A stretch of DNA of 23,557 bases from Chrysophaeum taylorii (taxonomy: Eukaryota > Sar > Pelagophyceae > Pelagomonadales > Pelagomonadaceae): NCBI GenBank assembly GCA_029834535.1, contig JAQMWT010000621.1, positions 1-23,557 of the forward strand, in the 5' to 3' direction. Below, in pieces: positions 16,273 to 23,557 of this stretch; positions within the stretch are counted from its first letter, which is position 1; each line of letters starts with the position of its first letter. The translations under genes were made by a program, and so were the position numbers. A model generated the notes under the pieces. The model was not told the origin of the DNA and did no database searches. It saw only the letters and a program-made list of their open reading frames with translations.

Positions 16273-16484
16273 AACCTATCTTCCCCAACGGACGGATCGG
16301 AATAATCGGTCACGGTAAGACGACGGTGATATGTCCTCATACCCCACAAACCCACCCACATCCTTCATGCTCCCCCACACACCCCCCCCTCTTAGCAGTC
16401 GACATTTTAAAGACGACGGTCGTCGTCGGAAAGTCGATCGTTTAACGGAACAATCGTTGCAGCTAGCGGTGTTTTCAAAAAAAA
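16273..16484. promoter_or_regulatory. Shared divergent promoter region containing an element tail
   Basis: This gap separates the divergent PH-like and DNMT5-like start codons. Positions about 16334-16412 match the mobile-element tail at 1802-1877, including catccttcatgctcccc and cttagcagtcgacatt. An 11-bp direct repeat, aagacgacggt, lies on either side (16317-16327 and 16410-16420). Only about 65 bp remain between the tail and the DNMT5-like ATG, so any core promoter for that gene overlaps or adjoins the insert. Confidence 0.65.
16317..16420. mobile_element. Solo mobile-element tail with flanking direct repeats
   Basis: A tail fragment of about 80 bp is bounded by aagacgacggt at 16317-16327 and 16410-16420. 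The right repeat overlaps the element's own aaagac, so the repeat may reflect microhomology rather than a true target-site duplication. Confidence 0.65.
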
Positions 16485-19400
16485 ATGGGGACGAGCTCAA
16501 GACGGCGGCGAACTACGGCCTTCTTCTCGTCGGGGTCTCAGGGAAGTAACCGGTGCAGCAAGAAGGTTGTGAAGACGTACGAGGACGACATATTTTCGAG
16601 CAGCGACGACGACGACGACGACGATTGTGAGAAGGAGGAGGAGGAGGAGGAGGCCGTGGCAGAATCGTCGTCGTCGCGCGTGGCAGAATCGTCGTCGTCG
16701 CGCGTGGCACAATCGGCGTCGAAGCGGAAGGCGTGGAGCCCGATACAACCGGTCGAAAATCGGAAGAAGAATGACAACTCGAAGAAGAAGAAGAAGACGG
16801 AGACGAAGAAGAATGCGTTCGATGTGATGATGCGGCGTTTCGACGAGGAGGAGGAGGAGGAGGAGGAGGAGATGATCGCTTCGCCGAGCGAAATGTTCGA
16901 GGACATGTTGCGGCGGTTCCCCGAAATCGGCGAATTTTCGTCGCGGCTGCGGCGGCCTCTGAGGGTCGCGACGATGTGTTCCGGGACGGAGGCCCCGCTC
17001 ATCGCGTTGCGGTTGCTGGGCGTGCCGATCGAACACGCGTTTTCGAGCGAAGTGGAGCCCTTCAAGCAGGCGTACATCGAGCGCAACTTTCGGCCGCCAC
17101 TCCTGTTCCGGGACGTGCGCGAGCTCGGGGAGGAGCGCGCGCACACGGCCTTCGGGGCCCTCGCGGAGGTGCCGCGTTCTGGGGTGGACGTGTTGATCGC
17201 GGGCACGAGCTGCGTGGACTATTCGAGCTTAAACCGCGAGAAGAAGAGCATCGAGGCTAGGGGCGAATCGGGGCAGACGTTTTACGGGATGTACGCGTGG
17301 GTGAAGCGCGCGCGGCCGGCCGTCGTGCTGCTGGAGAACGTGTGCGGCGCGCCCTGGGAGGGCATGGTCGCGAATTTTCGGGAGATCGGGTACTCGGCCA
17401 AGGCGACGAGGTTGGACACGAAGAAGTACTACCTGCCGCAGACGCGGACGCGCGGCTACATGTTGGCGATCGCGCGGGAGAAGTGCCGGGGCGACGAGAC
17501 GGAGTGGTGGGCCGCGCAGCTCAAGGCGATGGAACGGCCGGCGACGGCGTCTTTGGAGGCCTTTATGCTGAGCGCGCACGATCCGCGCGTTGCCGCGGCG
17601 CGCGAGGACTTGAAGAAAAGGACCGAGGGGAAGCACGAGGTGCCGTGGGACAAGTGCGAGGCGCGGCACGCGAGAGTACGGGCGGACGAAGAGCTCGGGA
17701 CGAAGAGGCCCGTCACGAACTGGGCGCACGGCACGCGGCGCGCCAACTTGCCCGACTTCGCGTGGCGCGACTGGGCGAGAGCGCAGACGGAGCGCGTCTT
17801 GGATTCGATCGACATCGACTACGTGCGTCTCGTTTTGACGGGCCAGGACGCTCACTTCAAGACGAGCGTCTGGGACTTGTCCCAGAACGTCGACCGGTCC
17901 AATCCGACGACCTCCAAGCTCGGGATATGTCCGTGCTTGACGCCCTCGCTCTGCGCCTTCGTGACCAACCAGGGCCGGCCGGTCGTGGGCGTCGAGACCC
18001 TTGCGCTCCAGGGGATCCCGATCGACGATCTCATATTGACGCGCGAGTCGGAGGACAACCTCACCTCGCTCTCGGGGAACGCGATGTCCACGACGGTCGT
18101 CGGTTCGGCTCTCGCGGCCGCATTTCTCGTCTTGCCCGACGATTGTTTTCTTTCCGACGACGACGACGACGACGACGACGACGATAAAGAAGGGCGTAGG
18201 AGGAGGAGGAGGACGACGCCGCCGCCGACGATTCAGGAGGTCGACGAAGCGCAAAAATCTTCGAAAGTCGAGGAGGCGTGGCTCGTCGAGGAGCCCCTGG
18301 ACCTGTCGGGGGGAGGTCGCGCGGGAGCGGACCCGGCGGTCGCGGTCTCGGCGTCGCGCGCGTGCGCGTGCGAGGCGGCGAACGCGGTGGCGGCCGCCAA
18401 GATTCTGACGTGCAAACGGTGCGGCCACACGGCGTGCGAGAAGTGCGCGGGGAAGCCCGAGCACGACTACGACGCGCCGCGAGATATGGAACGGGGTTGT
18501 CCGTCGCAGGTCGCGAGGGAAATAGGTGCCTCGGTTCCGGCTCTGCTGGACTTTTGGGTCGAAGACGCGAAAGAAATTCCAAAGACTCGATTCGAGTTCG
18601 CCCGGGTCGAAAGAGGGGAGCGGTCCTGGACGGTCCACTACGCTGCTGCTGCTGCTGCTGCTCGCGGGAAAAAGGACGAGCAGTCGTCCTACCGGCTCGA
18701 GCTGTCGATTTGTAAGGAGGGTCGTCGCTGGTACCTGCGAGCGCCGCTTCCAAGGAAAAAAGGCCCCGAGCGCGACCGGCTCGCGACGCCCATAATGCGC
18801 GGCGCTGCTGGCGTTTCTGGGGACGTCTCCAAGTGGGAATACCGCGAAATCCGAGAAACTCGAGTGCGGGTCGAGGCTTTTGGCGAAGAGATACCGGCGT
18901 TCGAGGCGACGCTCGGCATCGAGAAATCAGAGTTCAAAGACAAGAAGCGCAGCTCGGCTTACAAGGTTGACGCGACGTGCTCGTCGTCTTCTTTCTCGGG
19001 CATATACGACGCGCTTCCCGCGTGCTCCGCCCCCCTCGCGTCGCTCCACAAGCACCGGACCAAAAATCTGTTTTTGTTTCTGGATTCGCAGCCCGTCGGC
19101 AGCCCGTCGGACGACGTCTTCGTCGTCGCGAAAGACTGGAAGAAGCTCGGCCTCGGCGAGCGCAGAACGACGGAATGCGAATTTCCGAAAGGCTGGAACC
19201 TCTTCGAGCAGAAAAAAAAAAACGAGAAAACGACGACCGTCGTCTCGGCGTCGACGTGGGTTCCCGTCGAGGCGAAATTGGAGCCGGCCGCGCACGAGGC
19301 GACGATAGCTTACGTTTCGCGGCCGTTATCGTTCGAGGCCGACGACCCCTGGACGGCGAAAGTGATTTTTCGCTCGAGGGGCGTCGATCTCGGGGTCGCG

Positions 19401-22400
19401 GTACCGCGGCTCCGGCTCCCCGAGGTCGTCGCGCAGTGGACGCGAGTCTCGAACGTCGGCGTCCTCGTCGATCGCGCCAGAAGAGGCGAACCGTGCTGCG
19501 TCGCGTGCGCGCCCGAGCCGCCGTCGTTGCGATGGGTCCGCGTCGCCGGCACCGGTCACCGGTACGAAGCCCTCGAAGATCCCTACGCCGCGGGCGTCTA
19601 CGAGCGCGCCCTCAAAAATCGTCCGACGACCTTCGCGATCCGACGCGACGAGGATACTTTGACGACGACGGTCGCGTTCGACGCGACGGCCCTCGCGGCG
19701 CGCGCCTTTGGCTCGCTCCCGCGACGCCTCCAGCGCGAAACCGGAGACGCGACTCTCGAATGGCGGATCGTCGTCGCCGACGACGACGACGACTATCATC
19801 GCGAAGACGAGGAGCCGGGGTACCGCCTCGCTTCGAACCGGAAAGACGACCCGGCCCCGCAGCCCGACGGGTTCGAAAAAGTATCGCTGCGACCAGAACA
19901 ACTGCGATCGCTCGCGTGGATGCGAAAGAACGAGAACGACGAGACCGTATTCGTGGAAGAAGAGGTCGTCGACGAGACCCTCGGCGTCCTCGGATGGCGC
20001 GCCGAGGCGCGCGCCTCCGTCCCGGTAGCGACGATCCGGGGGGGAGTTCTCGCGGACGCGGTCGGCTACGGCAAGACGGCCGTAACCCTAGGATTGATCG
20101 ACGCCGAATGGACTGATGATCCACCGATTCTGCCCTTCCGAGACGACCGCGCGATTCCCGCCAAAGCAACCCTCGTGATCGTCCCGAAGCACCTCCTCGC
20201 CCAATGGCCGGCCGAACTCAAAAAGTTTCTCGGAAATCGGTTTTCGAAAGTTCTTTCGATCGCGACCGTCGGCGACCTTAAATCCCTCAAGATCAAGGAC
20301 GTTCTCGAGGCCGAAATCATCTTTTGCGCCGTCCAGGCCTTCCGGAGCCAGCTCTACTTCGACCGCTTGTCCGACTTCGCCTCGGTCGATAGCCTCCCAG
20401 CAAAGGGCGGAAGGTACTTCGAGGAAGTCCACGCGCGCGCCGTTTCAAACGTCGAGAAATACTGCGATGTTCTGGTGAAAAAGGGGCCGACGGCCTTGTC
20501 GGAACTCCGGGCCGCCGACGAGGCCGAGCTTCTCGAAAAACAAAAAGAGGTCGCCGTCAACACCTCGAAGAAACAAGCCTACCGCGACGGGAACCAAAAG
20601 GAGGACCTCCCGCCGCCTTCGCCGCCCCCCCAAAAGAAAAACAAAAAGAAAATGAAAATGAAAATCACCACCGCTCGTTGTTGTCGTCGTTCTTCTTCCT
20701 CGTCGTCGTCGTCGTCGTATCTCGACGTCGAGGCGCCCCCCCTCGAGCTCTTTTACTTCGCGCGGAAGGTCGTCGACGAGTTCACCTATCTCGACGCCAG
20801 AGACGTCCCTACCATCCAGGCCATCAAGGCCCGCTCGTCCTGGGTTTTGTCGGGGACCCCTCCCGTCGAAAGCTTCGACGACGTCAAAAAGATTGCCGCC
20901 TACCTCGGAATCCACCTCGGCGCGCCCGACCCCGCCCACCTCAGCAAGAAAGGCAGGCCCAAGGCGGCCGAGCTCTCGAAGAGCGAAGTCTTTCACGAAT
21001 TCCTCGAGGTCCGGAGTAGGGCCTGGCGCGCGCGTCGCCGAAAAGTCGCCCAAGCCTTTCTCGACCGGTTCGTGCGCCAGAACGTGGCCGAAATAGACGA
21101 GATCCCCTTCGAACAACGGATCGTCTCCGTGCGACTTACCGCCGCAGAACGAGCGGTTTACCTCGAACTCGAACATCACCTCACGGCCCTCGAGATGCAG
21201 AAGTCGTCCTCGTCGCACCGCGCTCGTCGCCACCGCGCCGGCTCTTCCGACCGCGACCGCCGCCTCAAGCTCGCGCTCGACGGCTCGGCCGACGCCGAGG
21301 AAGCCCTCCTCAAGCGCTGTTCTCACTTCGACGACGACGACTTGGACTTTAACGATCTCGGCGGCGGCGGGGGGGGGGGGAATAACAAAAAAAAACGCAA
21401 AAAGACGGATCCTTGCTCGCGGATCGTGGCCCAGCGGCGCGCCGAGCTGGCCGAGTGCGCGCACCAGATCGAGAAATTCGTCGCTACCGCGCACCGCCTC
21501 GACGAGGAACTCCGCCGATGGTCGCGCGAAAACCCTACGGGTCTCGACCCCGCAAAAAACCTCGAAAAAAAGCTCTTCGACAACTCTACGAACATGTGGG
21601 TCGGCGGAGTGTCGAAAAAAAAGTGGGACGACGTCGGCCACGCGCACCTCCGCCAGTGGCGCTCGGAAGTCGCCAAGGGTCTCGGCGATCCCGACGCGGA
21701 CAGAAAACTCCGCGACTTGGCCGACCTCGGCCTCGCCAACGCCAAGAAACAGCCATCGTCCAAGACCGGCGGCTTGTTGAAAAAAAGACAAAAAGATGCA
21801 CCACCTGCTTCTTCTGCTGCTTGGCGTTCCAAAGGCGACGCGATCCTCGTCGCCGCCAAGGAACGTCGACTCGAAGAAGATCTCGACCTCCCCGTACCCG
21901 TTAAGCCTGGAAATTCGGCCAACGACAAGAAGGAACGCTTCAACACGCACAAAGAACTCATGTGGGCTCTCCGCGAACAAGTCTACGAACTCCGCGCCCT
22001 CAACAAAGAGTACGTCGCCCGGACCCGATCTCTCCGCTTCTTCGAGGCGATCCAGGCCGCGGGACCCCAAAACCACGGCGTTTTTTCCTGCTGCGGTCAC
22101 GCGGCCTCGGTCCAAACTCTCCGGGATGCCGCCAAACAGGAGCGCTGCATACTTTCGGGCTGCCTCGCCCCCGTCCGACCCCACTCTATCGTCGAGTTTA
22201 CAGATTTCTTCCATTCGCCGCAACAACCTCCGCCAAAACCTCCGCCAAAACAAGGAAATGGCGGCGCCAAGCTTTCGGCCCTCCTCGACTTGATCGATTC
22301 CATCCCCCCCGACGACCGCCTCCTCGTCTTCGTCCAGTTCCCCGACCTCCTAACCAAGGTCGAGGCCGTCCTCGAGGCCCGCGCCGATATCCGGACCCTC

Positions 22401-22727
22401 AAGATTAAGGGAACCGCCCACCAGATGATGCAGGCCATGACCGCCTTCCAAAACCCCAAGGGCACCCCCGACGACCCCCGCGTCCTCCTTTTGGAACTCC
22501 ACAACGAGTCCGCCTCCGGCGCCAACCTCACCACCGCTAACCACATCGTCTTTGTCCACCCCCTCCACGTCGACACCTTACAAAAATACGTCGCCTGCGA
22601 GACCCAGGCCATCGGCCGCGCCCGCCGCTACGGCCAAAAAAAAAAAGTCTTCCTCCACCGCCTCCTCGTCGAGGACACCATCGACACGGCCCTCTATGCC
22701 AAGAGGACCCACCCCCCGCCCTTGTAG
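16485..22727 (+). CDS. DNMT5: DNMT5-like cytosine-C5 methyltransferase/SNF2-family ATPase
   Basis: A single 2080-residue ORF. The methyltransferase domain (about 158-550) has motif I VATMCSGTEAP (161-171), motif IV AGTSCVDYSSLN with catalytic Cys243, ENV (284-286), QTRTRGYM (319-326) and GNAMSTTVVGSAL (531-543). A Cys/His cluster, C-x-C...CKRCGHTACEKC (627-654), may be a zinc finger. The SNF2 half has GYGKT (1194-1198), VIVPKHLLAQW (1231-1241), VVDEFTY in place of DEAH (1429-1435) and SGTPP (1456-1460). It continues with a reduced CCGH...C-x4-C element (1869-1893), ESASGANLTTANHIVFVHP (2008-2026) and QAIGRARRYGQ (2041-2051). In studied fungi DNMT5 maintains CpG methylation using ATP. No N-terminal chromodomain is visible, and residues 1-130 are acidic, Ser-rich low complexity. 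The ATG has A at -3 and G at +4. Confidence 0.93.
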   Translation: MGTSSRRRRTTAFFSSGSQGSNRCSKKVVKTYEDDIFSSSDDDDDDDCEKEEEEEEAVAESSSSRVAESSSSRVAQSASKRKAWSPIQPVENRKKNDNSKKKKKTETKKNAFDVMMRRFDEEEEEEEEEMIASPSEMFEDMLRRFPEIGEFSSRLRRPLRVATMCSGTEAPLIALRLLGVPIEHAFSSEVEPFKQAYIERNFRPPLLFRDVRELGEERAHTAFGALAEVPRSGVDVLIAGTSCVDYSSLNREKKSIEARGESGQTFYGMYAWVKRARPAVVLLENVCGAPWEGMVANFREIGYSAKATRLDTKKYYLPQTRTRGYMLAIAREKCRGDETEWWAAQLKAMERPATASLEAFMLSAHDPRVAAAREDLKKRTEGKHEVPWDKCEARHARVRADEELGTKRPVTNWAHGTRRANLPDFAWRDWARAQTERVLDSIDIDYVRLVLTGQDAHFKTSVWDLSQNVDRSNPTTSKLGICPCLTPSLCAFVTNQGRPVVGVETLALQGIPIDDLILTRESEDNLTSLSGNAMSTTVVGSALAAAFLVLPDDCFLSDDDDDDDDDDKEGRRRRRRTTPPPTIQEVDEAQKSSKVEEAWLVEEPLDLSGGGRAGADPAVAVSASRACACEAANAVAAAKILTCKRCGHTACEKCAGKPEHDYDAPRDMERGCPSQVAREIGASVPALLDFWVEDAKEIPKTRFEFARVERGERSWTVHYAAAAAAARGKKDEQSSYRLELSICKEGRRWYLRAPLPRKKGPERDRLATPIMRGAAGVSGDVSKWEYREIRETRVRVEAFGEEIPAFEATLGIEKSEFKDKKRSSAYKVDATCSSSSFSGIYDALPACSAPLASLHKHRTKNLFLFLDSQPVGSPSDDVFVVAKDWKKLGLGERRTTECEFPKGWNLFEQKKKNEKTTTVVSASTWVPVEAKLEPAAHEATIAYVSRPLSFEADDPWTAKVIFRSRGVDLGVAVPRLRLPEVVAQWTRVSNVGVLVDRARRGEPCCVACAPEPPSLRWVRVAGTGHRYEALEDPYAAGVYERALKNRPTTFAIRRDEDTLTTTVAFDATALAARAFGSLPRRLQRETGDATLEWRIVVADDDDDYHREDEEPGYRLASNRKDDPAPQPDGFEKVSLRPEQLRSLAWMRKNENDETVFVEEEVVDETLGVLGWRAEARASVPVATIRGGVLADAVGYGKTAVTLGLIDAEWTDDPPILPFRDDRAIPAKATLVIVPKHLLAQWPAELKKFLGNRFSKVLSIATVGDLKSLKIKDVLEAEIIFCAVQAFRSQLYFDRLSDFASVDSLPAKGGRYFEEVHARAVSNVEKYCDVLVKKGPTALSELRAADEAELLEKQKEVAVNTSKKQAYRDGNQKEDLPPPSPPPQKKNKKKMKMKITTARCCRRSSSSSSSSSYLDVEAPPLELFYFARKVVDEFTYLDARDVPTIQAIKARSSWVLSGTPPVESFDDVKKIAAYLGIHLGAPDPAHLSKKGRPKAAELSKSEVFHEFLEVRSRAWRARRRKVAQAFLDRFVRQNVAEIDEIPFEQRIVSVRLTAAERAVYLELEHHLTALEMQKSSSSHRARRHRAGSSDRDRRLKLALDGSADAEEALLKRCSHFDDDDLDFNDLGGGGGGGNNKKKRKKTDPCSRIVAQRRAELAECAHQIEKFVATAHRLDEELRRWSRENPTGLDPAKNLEKKLFDNSTNMWVGGVSKKKWDDVGHAHLRQWRSEVAKGLGDPDADRKLRDLADLGLANAKKQPSSKTGGLLKKRQKDAPPASSAAWRSKGDAILVAAKERRLEEDLDLPVPVKPGNSANDKKERFNTHKELMWALREQVYELRALNKEYVARTRSLRFFEAIQAAGPQNHGVFSCCGHAASVQTLRDAAKQERCILSGCLAPVRPHSIVEFTDFFHSPQQPPPKPPPKQGNGGAKLSALLDLIDSIPPDDRLLVFVQFPDLLTKVEAVLEARADIRTLKIKGTAHQMMQAMTAFQNPKGTPDDPRVLLLELHNESASGANLTTANHIVFVHPLHVDTLQKYVACETQAIGRARRYGQKKKVFLHRLLVEDTIDTALYAKRTHPPPL

Positions 22728-22805
22728 GATATTATTGTCGAGGACACCATCGACACGGCCCTCTATGCCAAGAGGACCCACCCCCCACCCTTGTAGGATA
22801 TTATT
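22668..22805 (+). repeat. 69-bp tandem duplication across the DNMT5-like stop codon
   Basis: Two units, 22668-22736 and 22737-22805, are identical except for one base (ccccccgccc versus ccccccaccc). Each covers the last 19 codons, the TAG and ggatattatt or its equivalent. Because the first unit keeps its stop, the second is 3' non-coding. Confidence 0.95.
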
Positions 22806-22995
22806 TCCTCTACTAATAATAATACAAACTAACAAACTAACAAACAAACATTGAAACAAGCAAACAAACAAGCAAACTAAACAAACAAACAAACAAACAA
22901 ACAAACCCTTTCTTCCTTTTCCTTCGTTCCTTCCTTCCTTCTTCACAATATTATTTATTGGAGGAGGGAGGGAGGGAGGGAGGGAGGGAGGTAGT
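22806..22995. repeat. Microsatellite cluster
   Basis: A (caaa)n tract with interruptions (about 22826-22905) is followed by a pyrimidine (ttcc)n tract (about 22909-22941) and a purine (ggga)n tract (about 22962-22991). The region is otherwise empty. Confidence 0.85.
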
Positions 22996-23217
22996 CAAAT
23001 TTTTTTGCTCGGTTCCTCGCGCTTGCGTACAAAAAAGTATCCAAAATTTTGGGTGGGTGGGACCCATTAGATACGTTGATTGGATCATAAAATTTTGCTC
23101 GCGGGGACCTGCTGGAAAATTAACAAGTAGAGGAGAGGGAAGCACCATCTATACAAAGCATTATTGTTGTTGTTGACATTATTTATTTACTTCCAACAAG
23201 GTCTTATTCATTGATTG
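22996..23217. other. AT-rich intergenic stretch
   Basis: No ORF or domain is seen. Two similar short motifs, aaatttttttgctcgg (about 22998) and aaaattttgctcgcgg (about 23090), are the only internal similarity noticed. I see nothing else here. Confidence 0.4.
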
Positions 23218-23303
23218 CGACGACGAGACGACTCGACTCGACTCGAGTCCAGTCCCGTCCCGTCCCGTCCCGTCTCGTCTCTTCTCGTCTCGTCTCGTCT
23301 CGT
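23218..23303. repeat. Pentamer microsatellite (cgact/cgtcc/cgtct)
   Basis: Successive runs of cgact, cgtcc and cgtct units form one 5-bp-period array whose unit drifts along its length. Confidence 0.85.
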
Positions 23304-23393
23304 TTGTTGTCGGTTCGCAATGAGATGGGTCGGTCGGTCGTCTAGGAGAGGTATACTACTACATTTTACCACCACCACCACCACCACCACCAC

Positions 23394-23557
23394 ATGGCGA
23401 CGGTGATAGAGAAGGAGCCCCCCGCGGTATTAAAGGCGATGCTCAAGTCCTCGCCGCCGCCGCCGTCGTCTCATCCACCACCACCACCAGCACCACCAGC
23501 ACAGGGTGCTCGGACCAAGGTCGCGCCACGGAGACGACGCCCCCCCCCGCCGCCGCC
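23394..23557 (+). CDS. 5' end of a proline-rich ORF (partial)
   Basis: An ATG at 23394, first after an in-frame TAG at 23343-23345, opens a frame that runs to the window edge (54 codons). It starts MATVIEKEPPAVLKAMLKSS and continues in Pro-rich and Arg-rich sequence. A (cac)n repeat lies immediately upstream. The short helical start followed by low complexity is typical of gene N-termini in this window, but no domain is visible, so it may or may not be a real gene. Confidence 0.4.
   Translation, partial: MATVIEKEPPAVLKAMLKSSPPPPSSHPPPPPAPPAQGARTKVAPRRRRPPPPP

Noticed and set aside
15427..16305. 292-codon plus-strand ORF opposite the PH-like gene
   Set aside because: Its E/G/R-rich sequence has no domain pattern. 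The minus-strand frame shows strand and helix pattern and a coherent PH-like layout, so the plus frame is taken as a shadow.
17229..18638. 469-codon minus-strand ORF
   Set aside because: It is antisense to the methyltransferase domain, and its R/P/L-rich composition is typical of a shadow frame.
20445..22253. 602-codon minus-strand ORF within the DNMT5-like gene
   Set aside because: It lies antisense to conserved SNF2 motifs. Its length follows from GC-rich codon usage and it has no recognisable motif.

Overview
The window looks like nuclear DNA of a unicellular alga, most plausibly a GC-rich stramenopile of pelagophyte type or a similar picoeukaryote. The reasons are long ORFs with few or no introns, intergenic gaps as short as 5 and 12 bp, ATG starts in good eukaryotic contexts, an LTV1 ribosome-biogenesis factor, MORN and PH-like proteins, and a DNMT5-type cytosine methyltransferase/SNF2 ATPase of the kind known from fungi and microalgae. 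I cannot name the species from sequence alone. No rRNA, tRNA or CRISPR was found.

Layout. Positions 1-1921 hold a nested mobile-element remnant: a decayed C-terminal piece of a Helitron-type PIF1-like helicase, an 'aggtgaacttactgg' repeat block, a C-terminal piece of a reverse-transcriptase-type ORF, and three tandem copies of a tail sequence. Positions 1922-4448 are lower in GC and contain no gene I can support. At 4449 a second Helitron remnant starts (to about 5490). An inverted third copy occupies about 10551-11937 and runs into the same tail, ending at 12218. Between the second and third copies lie three ordinary-looking genes: a tri-modular beta-helix protein (5777-8665, +), LTV1 (8671-9726, -) and a class I SAM methyltransferase (9739-10545, -). 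The whole 4449-12218 segment is bounded by near-identical 20-bp inverted termini.

Positions 12219-12480 are an AT-rich cluster of about eleven AAGTTTGRTCA-like motifs, followed by decayed, unrecognised coding sequence on the minus strand to about 14040. Then come a MORN-repeat protein (14258-15430, +) converging on a PH-like protein (15478-16272, -). A 212-bp divergent promoter region containing a mobile-element tail follows, and then the 2080-codon DNMT5-like gene (16485-22727, +). The last 69 bp around the DNMT5 stop are tandemly duplicated. Microsatellites fill 22806-23310, and the 5' end of a proline-rich ORF runs off the window from 23394.

How it fits together. DNMT5 proteins maintain CpG methylation, which in many eukaryotes silences transposons. 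Here the gene sits in a transposon-rich neighbourhood and carries a transposon fragment 70 bp from its own start codon. The most unusual structure is the three-gene cassette enclosed by inverted Helitron-derived arms. Whether it is a mobile unit or a coincidence of two insertions cannot be settled from this window.
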